Source: Tyto alba (lineage: Eukaryota > Chordata > Aves > Strigiformes > Tytonidae). From it: a stretch of DNA of 64,000 nucleotides. This document shows, piece by piece, positions 1-9,476 of this stretch (position 1 is its first letter; each line of letters begins with the position of its first letter). The stretch lies in the NCBI RefSeq assembly GCF_018691265.1, contig NW_024881298.1:752049-816048 (forward strand), in the 5' to 3' direction. The notes below the pieces were generated by a model, which was given only the letters and a program-made list of their open reading frames with translations, was not told where the DNA came from and searched no databases. Both the position numbers and the translations under genes were made by a program.

Positions 1-294
1 CTCTGGAGAGCAGAAGGACCCTACCCTGGCGGGGGTCTCTCCTTCCCCCCACAGCTTCTCCCCACAGTGCCGTGGGGAGCTCCCCGGGCAGGCTGAGTGC
101 TGACCCTGGCAGGCAGCAGAGTCCCTGCCCCAGCACACAGCCCCCTGGGGTGCAGGGACCCTGCTGGGAAGGACAGCCCTGGGCACCCCTGCCTGCACAC
201 CCGGCTGCACACCCCTGCAGCCGGCCCCGCCAGAAGGCAGCCCTCATGCCCTGGCCCTCGCAGGGGGCACCAGGGAAGCCTTGCTCAGGAGCAC

Positions 295-318
295 CTCCTC
301 CTCCTCCTCCTCCTCCTC
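295..318. repeat. (CTC)8 trinucleotide repeat
   Basis: Eight uninterrupted CTC units in duplicon A. The equivalent GAG tract has 11 units in copy B (19848-19880) and 7 in copy C (45025-45045), so its length differs between the duplicates. Confidence 0.95.
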
Positions 319-525
319 TAGGCAGGAGGCAGATTCCTGGTGGCTCTTCCACCTTCCCCAGATCCCTCCCCGAGCTGCAGCTGCATTGCCCTGCACCCCC
401 AGACTTACTGTGGCCAGGGCCCTGACACTTTCTCCTCCTCGGAGCTCTCAGCAGCCTCCCAGCCCAGGCTGCCTTGAAGTTGTGTGTGCCTCGCTGCTCT
501 GCCCTGGGTGCCTGCAGGGAGTGCC

Positions 526-530
526 CTCAG
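526..530. other. ERV-A target-site duplication, left
   Basis: CTCAG, repeated at 9344-9348. The unoccupied sites in copies B and C carry a single copy of these bases in the same context, which confirms a 5-bp duplication. Confidence 0.95.
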
Positions 531-580
531 TGACGTGCGGAAATAGACTCCACAATCTGGTAGATTGTAAAGTAGGTATG

Positions 581-586
581 TTTATT
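581..586 (-). promoter_or_regulatory. ERV-A 3' LTR polyadenylation signal
   Basis: AATAAA on the minus strand, downstream of the TATA box within the LTR, where a retroviral poly(A) signal is expected. The same hexamer lies at 8814-8819 in the other LTR. Confidence 0.8.
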
Positions 587-952
587 CAGCGCTGAGGTAC
601 ACAGGGGATAACTCCTCCTATTGTGTACCCAACGTGTGATGCTGTTACCTAAGATTTATAGAGCAAATGATTACATATTCATAATATTTCGCAATACGCC
701 TATACATATTCAACACCTATCCCCGCTTCATATTATAATTAGCATTTCCATAATCTCCTCCTAGTTGAGTCTGCGCAGTGTCTTCTGGTGGTGGTCGTGG
801 GGGTCTTTGGGGATGAAGTCAAGCTCCTCTTCCTCCTGTCCGCTCTGTGACCCCAGGTTTTGCGCAGACTCAGTCTCTTACTGGCTGTTGTCCAAACCGT
901 GGGTCTAGTTCCAACTGGCTTGGTACTGATAAAGCCTAGAGAGCTCACCGTG

Positions 953-959
953 TTTTATA
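953..959 (-). promoter_or_regulatory. ERV-A LTR TATA box
   Basis: TATAAAA on the minus strand, roughly 370 bases before the AATAAA signal and directly beside a perfect inverted repeat (960-986). The copy in the 5' LTR at 9186-9192 would drive proviral transcription. Confidence 0.75.
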
Positions 960-986
960 AACTGTCTGCTCACTAAGCAGACAGTT
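960..986. repeat. Perfect inverted repeat next to TATA box
   Basis: AACTGTCTGC and GCAGACAGTT, 10-base arms around a 7-base loop, abutting the TATA box. It is preserved at 9193-9219 in the other LTR. It could be a protein-binding palindrome; its role is unknown. Confidence 0.8.
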
Positions 987-1027
987 AACCGTTATCTAAA
1001 CTATTTCCCTTGAACTATTTTCTTTTG

Positions 1028-1064
1028 TTATCCCCTTCTTGCTATTATCCCCTTCTTGCTATTC
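1028..1064. repeat. Short tandem repeat in ERV-A U3
   Basis: Two adjacent copies of a unit of about 18 bases beginning TTATCCCCTTCTTGCTA, present in both LTRs (also near 9261-9297). Repeated U3 motifs often act as enhancer elements in retroviruses; that role is inferred here. Confidence 0.7.
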
Positions 1065-1110
1065 TCATGTTAACCCTTACATCCCCTGTTCCTATTTTGG
1101 CCCTGTATCA

Positions 1111-1125
1111 ATCCCCCCTTTTCTT
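1111..1125 (-). promoter_or_regulatory. ERV-A polypurine tract
   Basis: All-purine run AAGAAAAGGGGGGAT on the minus strand, directly abutting the 3' LTR. This is the expected primer for plus-strand DNA synthesis in reverse transcription. Confidence 0.9.
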
Positions 1126-1150
1126 ATTATACTGAGTAAATTCTTTTACT

Positions 1151-3289
1151 TCAGCAATCCCCCAAATAATATAAAGCCTCATGCATCGCTGTTATTCTTT
1201 TAAACATTCTCCAGACCCATAAATACAAAATGATGGTTAGTACTAATAAAATTCCTAAACTACCTAGTAGAATCACAATGGGGTGTATCATAATGTTAAG
1301 AATCCCTGTTGCAGAAGGCGACCAACCGAAAAGAGTATCCCACCAGTTGTGACTTGCATCTTGTTTTGTTCTTTGCAAAACCCTGTTTATTTCTTTTGTA
1401 TCATGGTGTATAGTAACTAAAGTTTTCTCTCCGTTTCTCTGAATTTCTCTCAAGATCCCTAACAAATCTTGATGTTTAATCAATTGCCTTACTAATGTAA
1501 GGTTCATTCCAATAGGTGTAGGTGATAATTCGAGATAATTTATGATTTTAGATTTTATCAACTGGTGGGAAACCACTGGTGCCCAATATACAAAGTCACA
1601 CCCAGTAATCTTAACAAAGTTACAAATACAAAAATTAGAATGATTCCCAGTAAACAAAGTTACATTGTCAGGATCTATCTCTACGAATACACAAGCGGTT
1701 CTTAAACATATACAGCCTTGACCAGCATATATAATCACAGTTTTCTTACTATTATCTGGGTGAATTTCGAAGTGACAGATACTTTGCTCAGTGTCAAGGC
1801 ATATGTCTCTGGTGTCAATTGTATTACTTTCACAGATGAACCCCTGTTGTTCTCGAGTAATACAAGATTCCACGTTTACAGTCTGCCATTTCTCATTCTC
1901 CTTCCGGGCCCATGCTCTGTGTTCTGAAGGATAGAGCACTGTATCCTCATGGTTTAACCCTAATGCGATGATGGGATGGATTACATAAACTGTAGCATTA
2001 CGTATGGTGAGCACAAAGGCAGTAGCCATGTTAGTAGTGGAGTCATAGGTAAAATTCACCATAGTCCACCAAGATTGGAATCTTCTTTCAAAATTGGTAG
2101 CTTCGTCCCAAACAGCCTTTCGGATTTCAACTGGAAAAATTCCTTCATTCCCTTCCCTTATGATCAAGGCAGCGGTTGCCTGCAGCCATAACTGTGCCTG
2201 TATACAACTAAAAGCTAAAGACACATTATTCTGGGCCATATTAAGTGCATCTAGTATTAATCTGTGATCTTGGTCCTCATTCTTTTCCCATATTGGCAAT
2301 ATTTTTGAAACTTGCCACTGACTAGTTCCCAATGCCAACAAAGATGACTGCAGAGGCTGCTTTAGCCTTGTTAAATCACTTGTTGCAGTGACCAACTTGT
2401 TCATTAATACTTCTGAATCGATTCTATTCAAGACTCCCAACCCCGTTCCTAATACTCCAGTTAAATCTCTTTTTGTTCTGCTTTCAAGGTGCATTTGTTT
2501 TTGTGTCCATCTCGTCCAGCCCTTGAAAGATGTTTCTACGAAAGGAAGACAGGCTGGTTGGATTTCGGAGATATTAGTCTGTATTATCAATTCAACACGC
2601 TTAAGAGACCAATCTGGGTTAAATAATAATTGTTGTTGGCCCACATTCCTAATCATATATGGGCCAACTTCATAAATCTTAGGCCCTGGTTTTGTTTGGG
2701 GTTGAGTTGTTTGAGTTGTGTTTGGTGCTGTTGTTGTTGTGCTGGTTGTCTTTTCAGTTGTTGGTGTTGTTGTGGCGTTGTTTATTATTATATGAAATCT
2801 GAAGGATAATCCCAATATCGGCTGCCCCTTGACCCAGAGACATACTACGGAAATTGATTGGTTAAGAGTAGAGTTATACCAACAATCTGATTTTGTTGTA
2901 TCACAGATTTGGTTTGCTAAAAGGGCGCCCGGTTCCCCAGATTCCATACGTGTTCTTACTGTGATCTGTTTTGCTGCCCAGTGAGTAGACTCATTAATTG
3001 CTCTGCATCCTATTTTAATTTCTTGTCCCAATGTTCCCTGCAATTGTTGTACTCCTTGATAGGTGTGATTCCATTCTTCTTTTGAGCTCACATTTATCCC
3101 CTGTATAACTGTAGTAGCCAAATTTAGAGTCGTGTGTGTGCTGCCTATCCCCATACTTCCAGTATACCCAATGTGGGCCTGGGACCATGGCCATTCACTG
3201 AACCTTTGACTATACATTAAAGGAAAAATGATTATCAGACTTATCGTGAGAAGCGTAATCTTCCTGGTTGAACTTGGGTAACTTTCCAT
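1151..3289 (-). CDS. env: ERV-A env: envelope glycoprotein, intact, non-classical type
   Basis: Open frame of 712 residues, starting ATG at 3289 and overlapping the end of pol as is usual for simple retroviruses. Visible parts in order: a hydrophobic signal peptide at about residues 11-27; a surface part with many N-x-S/T sites; a threonine-rich mucin-like stretch at about 170-200; a furin-type site RTKR at 271-274; a hydrophobic glycine-rich segment right after it, suitable as a fusion peptide; a long cysteine-rich ectodomain; a membrane anchor at about 670-694; and a tail of about 18 residues. The subunit proportions are odd: about 274 residues for SU and about 438 for TM, the reverse of typical gammaretroviruses. 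I do not see the CX6CC motif or the classical immunosuppressive segment that ERV-B and ERV-C carry. No stop or frameshift interrupts it. It would act at the membrane in entry and cell fusion if functional. Confidence 0.9.
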   Translation of the reverse strand: MESYPSSTRKITLLTISLIIIFPLMYSQRFSEWPWSQAHIGYTGSMGIGSTHTTLNLATTVIQGINVSSKEEWNHTYQGVQQLQGTLGQEIKIGCRAINESTHWAAKQITVRTRMESGEPGALLANQICDTTKSDCWYNSTLNQSISVVCLWVKGQPILGLSFRFHIIINNATTTPTTEKTTSTTTTAPNTTQTTQPQTKPGPKIYEVGPYMIRNVGQQQLLFNPDWSLKRVELIIQTNISEIQPACLPFVETSFKGWTRWTQKQMHLESRTKRDLTGVLGTGLGVLNRIDSEVLMNKLVTATSDLTRLKQPLQSSLLALGTSQWQVSKILPIWEKNEDQDHRLILDALNMAQNNVSLAFSCIQAQLWLQATAALIIREGNEGIFPVEIRKAVWDEATNFERRFQSWWTMVNFTYDSTTNMATAFVLTIRNATVYVIHPIIALGLNHEDTVLYPSEHRAWARKENEKWQTVNVESCITREQQGFICESNTIDTRDICLDTEQSICHFEIHPDNSKKTVIIYAGQGCICLRTACVFVEIDPDNVTLFTGNHSNFCICNFVKITGCDFVYWAPVVSHQLIKSKIINYLELSPTPIGMNLTLVRQLIKHQDLLGILREIQRNGEKTLVTIHHDTKEINRVLQRTKQDASHNWWDTLFGWSPSATGILNIMIHPIVILLGSLGILLVLTIILYLWVWRMFKRITAMHEALYYLGDC

Positions 3290-3343
3290 GGAGATTTAGG
3301 GGCTTTCTTCACTCGGGTGTGATGTATCCAGGCCGAGTATTCC

Positions 3344-6300
3344 TTAATCTTGATGGCTGTGAACGTCGTGAGCAGCACCTGGAATGGCCCTTCCCACCGT
3401 GGCTCCAAGGTTTTTTTCTGTAAGAGACTTAACATATACATAGTCCCCAGGTTGTATATTATGTACAGGTCCATCCAGCCCTCTACCTCGAGTACCAATT
3501 ACATGTTTTCTGATCTTATTGAGTTGTTTCCCTAACGCCACCATGTAGGAGCTCATAATTTCATCTCCAATTTGTGTGGATATTCCTTTTTGTACCCCGT
3601 ATGGTTGTCCATATAAAATTTCAAAGGGGCTCAGCCCTTCCCTTGCCCTTGGCCTTGTCCGTATGCGTAAAAGGGCCAAGGGCAAGGACTGAGGCCATGT
3701 CAGGTTTGCTTCTTGCCCCAATTTTACAATTTGCTGTTTGATTAAGTGGTTCATCTTTTCCACTTGACCGCTTGACTGAGGGCGATACGGGGTGTGAAGC
3801 TGCCAATCTATACCCAAATGGTGGCTAATTTGTTGTACTACTTTTGAGACAAAGTGTGGTCCTCTATCTGAGGATATGATTGCCGGAACCCCAAATCGTG
3901 GTATTATTTCTTGTATCAGTACTTTAGTTACTTCCCGAGCCTTAACGGTTCTAGTAGGGAATGCTTCTGGCCAGCCTGAAAAGGTATCAGTCAGTACCAA
4001 CAAATATCGATACCCCCCTTTTCTTGGTAATTCTGTAAAATCTACTTGCCATTGTTGCCCAGGTCCGTTGCCCTTCCCAATCTGACCCATTTCTAGTTTG
4101 GAGGCGTTTTTGGGATTAGTCCGGAGGCAGATGTCGCATTGTTGAGTCACCTGCCTTACCGTGGTATACAAATTCCTGGCTACAATCTCTTTTATCAAAT
4201 GACTATACAAAGCTTCTGCTCCCCAGTGTCTCTTTCTATGCTCCTCTCGTGTAAAATGCCATAGTAAATGAGAGGGGATAATTAATTTCCCCTGTGGGGT
4301 ATAAGCCCACCCTTCCTTGTTATATGTCCCTTCCAAATCTGCAATAAGTTTCTGATCCTCCCTGGTATATTCTGGTTTACTTTCCAAGGAAATTTGCCTA
4401 TCGGGAATAAGTGCTCCTTCAGTCTTTATCTCTATTTTGGCCGCCCGTTTTGCCTCCCTATCCGCCAGCTCGTTTCCTTTTTCCAATTCAGAGCTCACCT
4501 TTTGGTGTGCTTTAATATGCATAATTGCCACCTTCTCAGGAAGTTGAACAGCTTCTAATAGCTTCAAAATTTCTTCCGCATGTTTAATGTTTTTCCCTTG
4601 GGAGTTCAATAGTCCCCTTTCTTTCCAGATTGCTCCATGTGCATGCACAACTCCAAAAGCATACTTGGAGTCCGTGTATATGTTTATGATCTTACCCTTA
4701 GCTAGTTCCAGGGCTCGGGTTAAAGCAATTATTTCTGCCTTTTGCGCAGATGTATTTGCAGGCAGAGGTCCTGATTCTATTACCTTTTGACTGGTGGTAA
4801 CGGCATACCCCGCATGTCGATTACCGTTCAGGACGTAACTGCTTCCATCCGTGAACCAGCTCTCTTCATCCTTCATGGGGCTTTCTTTTAGGTCAGGGCG
4901 ACTTGAGTATGTTGCCTCAATTGTTTCCAAGCAGTCATGGTGCACTGGTTCTCCCATGTTACCACTGAGGAAAGAAGCTGGGTTGATAATATTAGTGACT
5001 ATTATCTGTACATCATCTTGTTCTACTAGTGCAGCTTGGTATCTCAGAAATCTTTGTGGGGAGAGCCAATGCCCTCCCTTTGCTTCCAGGACTGCCGACA
5101 CTGTATGTGACACATAGACAGTCATTTTCTGGCCCAGAGTGAACTTCCGAGCTTCCTGTATGTTCAGTATCAGGGCAGCCACCGCTCGCAGACACCCAGG
5201 CCACCCTTTTGCAGTTGCATCTAGTTGTTTAGAGAGATAGGCGACAGCTCGTCGATATGGACCTAGGTCTTGTGCCAGTATTCCCAGGGCAATGCCCTGC
5301 TTCTCATGAGAAAAGAGAAAAAACGGTTTACTCACATCTGGGAGTCCTAGAGCCGGGGCCGACATCAAAGCCTTCTTCAGTGAATCGAAGGCTTGCTCAG
5401 CCTCCTCATCCCATTCAAGGTGCGTCTGTTCGGTGTTTGTTAGCGCATACAGGGGCTTAACAAGCAGTCCATAATTATAGATCCATAGCCTGCACCACCC
5501 CGTCATTCCCAAAAAGGTTCTTAATTCTTTTACTGTCTGAGGTTTCGGGGTTTGACATATGGCTTCCTTACGGGATTGTCCCAAAGTTCTTTGCCCTGCA
5601 GTGATCTCATAGCCCAGGTAGTTTACTTTACGTTGTATCACCTGGGCTTTCTTCTTAGAAACTCGATACCCCCGCAGTCCCAAAAAATTTAACAAGCTCA
5701 CCGTCCACGTTGCACAGTCCTCTTCTGTCTCAGTAGCGATCAAAATGTCGTCCACGTACTGCAATAATTTTCCTTTCTCGGATGGGGCTTCCCAGGATTC
5801 CAAGTCCTTTGCAAGCTGGTTGCCAAAAAGAGTAGGGCTATTCTTGAACCCTTGTGGCAACACCGTCCAGGTGAGTTGGGTCTTTCGACCAGTTTTAGGA
5901 TTTTCCCACTCAAATGCAAACAACTTTTGGCTGGCTTTATGGAGAGGAAGGCAAAAGAAGGCGTCCTTCAAATCTAAGACAGTAAACCAAATCAACTCTG
6001 GTGTTAATACAGTTAACAGGGTATATGGGTTTGCTACCACTGGGTGGAGATCTTCAACTATTTTATTTACAGCCCGTAAGTCCTGAACCACTCTATACGA
6101 CCCATCAGGTTTCCGAATGGGCAGTATAGGGGTATTGAACTCAGACTCACACTCTTCTAATAACCCTAATTGCAAAAATTTTTCTATTACCGGTCGGATT
6201 CCTTCCCTATCCTCCCTTTTTAAAGGATACTGTTTAATTCTCACCGGTCGTTGACCTTCCTTAATCTTGATCACAATCGGTAGAGCGTTTTTCGCCCTTC

Positions 6301-6763
6301 CAGGTACATCGGTAGCCCAAACTCCCGGATATACTTGGTCTAAAATTTCCTCACTAATTTCTCCTCCTGACGAAGAACTAGTTAGAGTGAGACTCAGCAC
6401 TTGAATGTACTGCTGATCTTTTACCTCCAAGGTGACTTCCCCTTTCTCAAAGACAATTTTTGCTTCCAGTTGTTCCAGCAAATCCCTCCCCAGGAGAGCT
6501 TTTGGGGAGTTAGGCATATAAAGGAATTTATGAATTCCCCATTGCTTTCCCAATTTATACTCTAAAGGTTTACAAAAATACGCCTTTTCAGATTGGCCGG
6601 TCGCTCCCTTTACCATAACATAGTCATTCCCCAGTGGTATTAAAGCTTGATTCAAAACCGAATACGTTGCTCCTGTGTCTACCAAAAATTCTACTTCTTC
6701 TTTTTTTCTCCCCAGCTTAATTTTAACCAGTGGATCCGCCAGGGTAGATCCCCCAGGTCCCCG
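3344..6763 (-). CDS. pol: ERV-A pro-pol: protease, reverse transcriptase, RNase H, integrase; 3' end frameshifted
   Basis: In the same frame as gag, directly after one UGA at 6764-6766, so expression by stop-codon readthrough is likely, as in gammaretroviruses. Counting residues from codon 6683-6685 (a TTG just inside protease): protease active site DTG at 3-5 and a GRD motif near 67; reverse transcriptase with LPQGF near 276 and YVDD at 310-313; RNase H acidic residues near D613, E651 and D672; an integrase HHCC zinc region at about 810-853; and the D,D-35-E core at about D882, D940 and E975. Near 3411-3417 a run of seven T (A on the coding strand) shifts the frame. The conserved integrase C-terminus then continues in another frame down to about 3241, overlapping the start of env. 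The open frame shown instead ends at 3344 in unrelated residues. Confidence 0.92.
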   Translation of the reverse strand, partial: RGPGGSTLADPLVKIKLGRKKEEVEFLVDTGATYSVLNQALIPLGNDYVMVKGATGQSEKAYFCKPLEYKLGKQWGIHKFLYMPNSPKALLGRDLLEQLEAKIVFEKGEVTLEVKDQQYIQVLSLTLTSSSSGGEISEEILDQVYPGVWATDVPGRAKNALPIVIKIKEGQRPVRIKQYPLKREDREGIRPVIEKFLQLGLLEECESEFNTPILPIRKPDGSYRVVQDLRAVNKIVEDLHPVVANPYTLLTVLTPELIWFTVLDLKDAFFCLPLHKASQKLFAFEWENPKTGRKTQLTWTVLPQGFKNSPTLFGNQLAKDLESWEAPSEKGKLLQYVDDILIATETEEDCATWTVSLLNFLGLRGYRVSKKKAQVIQRKVNYLGYEITAGQRTLGQSRKEAICQTPKPQTVKELRTFLGMTGWCRLWIYNYGLLVKPLYALTNTEQTHLEWDEEAEQAFDSLKKALMSAPALGLPDVSKPFFLFSHEKQGIALGILAQDLGPYRRAVAYLSKQLDATAKGWPGCLRAVAALILNIQEARKFTLGQKMTVYVSHTVSAVLEAKGGHWLSPQRFLRYQAALVEQDDVQIIVTNIINPASFLSGNMGEPVHHDCLETIEATYSSRPDLKESPMKDEESWFTDGSSYVLNGNRHAGYAVTTSQKVIESGPLPANTSAQKAEIIALTRALELAKGKIINIYTDSKYAFGVVHAHGAIWKERGLLNSQGKNIKHAEEILKLLEAVQLPEKVAIMHIKAHQKVSSELEKGNELADREAKRAAKIEIKTEGALIPDRQISLESKPEYTREDQKLIADLEGTYNKEGWAYTPQGKLIIPSHLLWHFTREEHRKRHWGAEALYSHLIKEIVARNLYTTVRQVTQQCDICLRTNPKNASKLEMGQIGKGNGPGQQWQVDFTELPRKGGYRYLLVLTDTFSGWPEAFPTRTVKAREVTKVLIQEIIPRFGVPAIISSDRGPHFVSKVVQQISHHLGIDWQLHTPYRPQSSGQVEKMNHLIKQQIVKLGQEANLTWPQSLPLALLRIRTRPRAREGLSPFEILYGQPYGVQKGISTQIGDEIMSSYMVALGKQLNKIRKHVIGTRGRGLDGPVHNIQPGDYVYVKSLTEKNLGATVGRAIPGAAHDVHSHQD
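3411..3417 (-). other. Frameshift site in ERV-A pol (A7 run)
   Basis: A seven-base A run on the coding strand. The upstream pol frame and the downstream integrase-tail frame (3241-3498) meet here and differ by one base. This looks like a slippage insertion and would alter only the integrase C-terminal domain. An assembly error in a homopolymer is an equally simple explanation. Confidence 0.8.
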
Positions 6764-8203
6764 TCAGTCCTCTGTTACATTTGCTATTTTTACATTCCTT
6801 GAAGCCTTCCCATTCTCCCTCCTATTCCTTGGACATTCCTTTTTCCAATGCCCGAAGCCCTTACACAAAGCACACTGATCCCACCCCAGCCGCGGTCGTT
6901 GCCTGGCCGGTCTCTGAACCAGAGTGGCCATCAACTTCATCTGTCCTTGTCGACATTCTTCTTCCCTGTTGCTAAACACTTTCCACGCCTCCTCTAACAA
7001 TACCTCCAGATTCCTACTTTCCGTAGGGCGCAGCTTCTGAAGTTTTCGCCTTATGTCTCTTGTGGATTGGCCCATGAACAAGGAAACTAGTTGTTGTATT
7101 CCTATTTCTGATCCCGGATCCAACGGTGTATTACGGCGCATTACATCCCTCAGTCGATCCAAGAATTCAGATGGGGACTCGGAAGGACCCTGTTTTACTG
7201 CATATAAAACTGACCAATTTATAGTTTTAGGGATCGCTCTTTCTATCCCCTTTGCAATCCATTCTCGATACGCCCGTAACCTTTCCATATGTGCCGATCT
7301 ATTTGGTTCCCATTTTGGGTCTTGGAGGGGAAAATATTCCTTAACGTCCCCCCCAGTGATCTTATAATGATCCTCCGCCAAGTCTCCTGCTGTTTTTAAA
7401 ATCAATTGTTTCTCAGTTTCAGTCATATATTCTAATAGCAGTTGTATATCACTCCAATCTGGGTTATGCTGTTTTATAATGAATTGGAAGTGTTTAGCTA
7501 CATCATGTGGATCGCGTCTATAGTTTTTTGCAATTCCCCTCCATGCTTCCAAATCAACGGTGGTGAAGGGTACCCTAATCAACATTGTACCACCCTCCGG
7601 TCCCACGGCTTCCCGAAGGGGTGCCTGTAAAATACTTGTTGCAGTTTTTTGTCTAGTGTGGGCAGATACCGGACTATCGGGAGAGTCTGCCGTTTCTTCC
7701 GAGTCACCATCCCGATTCTGTGATCGGGGGGGAGGTTTAAACAAATCATCATCTTGTTCTGAGGTTTGGTGAACCTTATCTACCTTTGTACATCTCTGTC
7801 CAATGCTACATGATGAGCAACACCTTTTCAACTTACCCCTACTTTCCTTATTTTCTCGTTCAAGTGCGAGCACCATAGGGTCCTGTGGGGGTACTAACCC
7901 ACAGTCCCTTTGCCACTCTGGGTGATTTCGCAAAGTAAAAAACATATCCGCATATGATATCTCATCCCATTTTCCTTCTCTCCTTATAAACAACATAAGT
8001 TGTAACAGAGTGTTATAGTCCAGTGTTCCATTAAGCGGCCATTTAGCACCATCCTCCAGCTTATACAGCGGCTACCACTGATTGCAATATTTTACAAGAG
8101 TCCTTTTGCTTTCCGTACCTCCGCTCCCTGCAATATCCCGCCAATGGGCAAGTATACAGCCGAGAGGGCTCTTTTTTAATATCCCTCCCTGAGTATTACC
8201 CAT
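6764..8203 (-). pseudogene. gag: ERV-A gag: matrix, capsid, nucleocapsid; one in-frame stop
   Basis: Starts ATG at 8203 with glycine second (MGNTQ), a plausible myristoylation signal for membrane targeting. The frame runs 479 codons to a UGA at 6764-6766. One amber TAG at 8072-8074 interrupts it at codon 44. The equivalent codon in ERV-C gag (39391-39669) encodes tryptophan, so this is a TGG-to-TAG change. From 7996 on, 410 residues are open. A single CCHC zinc knuckle (C-x2-C-x4-H-x4-C) near the C-terminus marks nucleocapsid, and a charged linker precedes it. The order and the single knuckle fit gammaretrovirus-like gag. I do not see a PPPY late-domain motif. Confidence 0.88.
8072..8074 (-). 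other. Amber stop in ERV-A matrix
   Basis: TAG in the gag frame, 43 codons after the start. The related ERV-C has TGG (Trp) there. Apart from the normal gag-pol UGA, it is the only stop I see between the gag ATG and the pol frameshift. Confidence 0.85.
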
Positions 8204-8741
8204 CTTGTTTTTGTAAAACACTCACTCCAAACGCTCACACTTAACACAATCACCACACAGCATTCACTCACAATCTCACAATCTCACGGACGTCCACGCA
8301 CTTACAAATCCACACACTTACAACACTTTCAGCAAGAAAAAAAAAAACACAACAGAACAAAGGCCTTTTCAATCACTCCTGCCTGTGGCCGCCCTCTCGG
8401 CCAACAGGTCCCCGATTGGAGCCGGCGACCGCTCTATCGGTCTGTGGCAAGGTGTAATTGCCCCCTAGACTCCCCTAACCCGCACGAATTCGCGCCTTTT
8501 CGGTGCACCTACCCGGCTTAGCTGCACGCCAGACGTCTCTGCGCGATTTACCAGCTGCCCCAGCCACGCGTACGACTTACAGGCTCCTATCCTTGAACAT
8601 ACCGTTTGGTCCGCGGCTTCAGGAAGTCCTTGTCTGCCCCCCACGGTGAGCGGCTGGTAGCGGAGGCTCCTCCGAGGAAAGTGCTCGGGGCGCGCCTGGG
8701 AGAGTCCGCCCCGCAGTCGATCCCGTAGTCGAGCAGAGAGT
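8204..8741 (-). other. ERV-A 5' leader
   Basis: About 540 bases between primer site and gag start, where splice donor and packaging signals would lie. It has a GC-rich half next to the primer site and an A-rich, CA-rich half near gag (an A run on the plus strand near 8337-8347). No protein is claimed. Confidence 0.7.
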
Positions 8742-8759
8742 CTCCTGCCTGGCTCGCCA
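8742..8759 (-). promoter_or_regulatory. ERV-A primer-binding site, tRNA-Arg type
   Basis: On the minus strand TGGCGAGCCAGGCAGGAG, four bases after the 5' LTR. It matches the complement of the 3' end of vertebrate tRNA-Arg(ACG), as I recall that tRNA, at 17 of 18 positions. Confidence 0.75.
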
Positions 8760-8763
8760 AAAC

Positions 8764-9343
8764 TGACGTGCGGAAATAGACTCCACAATCTGGTAGATTG
8801 TAAAGTAGGTATGTTTATTCAGCGCTGAGGTACACAGGGGATAACTCCTCCTATTGTGTACCCAACGTGTGATGCTGTTACCTAAGATTTATAGAGCAAA
8901 TGATTACATATTCATAATATTTCGCAATACGCCTATACATATTCAACACCTATCCCCGCTTCATATTATAATTAGCATTTCCATAATCTCCTCCTAGTTG
9001 AGTCTGCGCAGTGTCTTCTGGTGGTGGTCGTGGGGGTCTTTGGGGATGAAGTCAAGCTCCTCTTCCTCCTGTCCGCTCTGTGACCCCAGGTTTTGCGCAG
9101 ACTCAGTCTCTTACTGGCTGTTGTCCAAACCGTGGGTCTAGTTCCAACCGGCTTGGTACTGATAAAGCCTAGAGAGCTCACCGTGTTTTATAAACTGTCT
9201 GCTCACTAAGCAGACAGTTAACCGTTATCTAAACTATTTCCCTTGAACTATTTTCTTTTGTTATCCCCTTCTTGCTATTATCCCCTTCTTGCTATTCTCA
9301 TGTTAACCCTTACATCCCCTGTTCCTATTTTGGCCCTGTATCA
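8764..9343 (-). repeat. ERV-A 5' LTR
   Basis: 580 bp, same boundaries and signals as 531-1110: TATA at 9186-9192, inverted repeat at 9193-9219, AATAAA at 8814-8819. It is followed on its outer side by the second CTCAG target copy (9344-9348). Confidence 0.97.
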
Positions 9344-9476
9344 CTCAGTTCTGCTGCGCTTTGCAGAGGAGCTGCTCCTGGGCAGAGCTGTCTCTCTGCA
9401 GCACTGCCCACTTGCCAGGAGCTCCCTCTGGCCCAGGAGCCCAGCCCAGCTCAGCACCACAGCAACAGCCCAAGGT
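9344..9476 (-). repeat. OR-neighbourhood duplicon, copy A, right half
   Basis: Continues the block broken at 530 (the first five bases are the target duplication). It is the reverse complement of about 19510-19640 and 44690-44815. Similarity to the other copies stops near 9476, just after an AGCCCAAGG motif. Confidence 0.8.

Larger units (their letters stand above)
1..530 (-). repeat. OR-neighbourhood duplicon, copy A, left half
   Basis: GC-rich sequence that is the reverse complement of parts of 19500-20200 and 44700-45350. It carries a (CTC)8 tract at 295-318, matching the GAG tracts of the other two copies. It breaks at 530, where ERV-A is inserted, and resumes at 9344. In copies B and C the same block lies about 2 kb upstream of an olfactory receptor on the same strand. 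By analogy a receptor on the minus strand may lie just left of base 1 (inference). I see no credible protein here. Confidence 0.85.
531..1110 (-). repeat. ERV-A 3' LTR
   Basis: 580-bp LTR read on the minus strand from 1110 (TGATACAGG...) to 531 (...CACGTCA). It holds a TATA box (953-959), an AATAAA signal (581-586), a 10-bp-arm inverted repeat beside the TATA box and a short tandem repeat in U3. It is nearly identical to 8764-9343. Confidence 0.97.
531..9343 (-). mobile_element. ERV-A: nearly complete young endogenous retrovirus
   Basis: Full-length provirus of 8813 bp on the minus strand: 5' LTR (8764-9343), primer site, leader, gag, pro-pol, env, polypurine tract, 3' LTR (531-1110). The LTRs start TG and end CA, are 580 bp each, and differ by eye at one position (near 917 versus 9150), so insertion was recent. 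Gag-pro-pol is gammaretrovirus-like (one zinc knuckle, DTG protease, YVDD polymerase, pol in the gag frame past one stop). Env is of a different, non-classical type. By reading I find two lesions in coding parts: an in-frame stop in matrix and a one-base length change near the pol 3' end. Env is open. Confidence 0.95.

Noticed and set aside
739..948. 69-residue minus-strand frame, identical at 8972-9181
   Set aside because: Both lie inside the ERV-A LTRs. Identity reflects LTR duplication, not protein constraint.
8465..8788. 107-residue minus-strand frame in the ERV-A leader
   Set aside because: It overlaps the primer site and LTR edge and is GC-rich. It is not in a position to extend gag in frame without stops, and no motif is seen.
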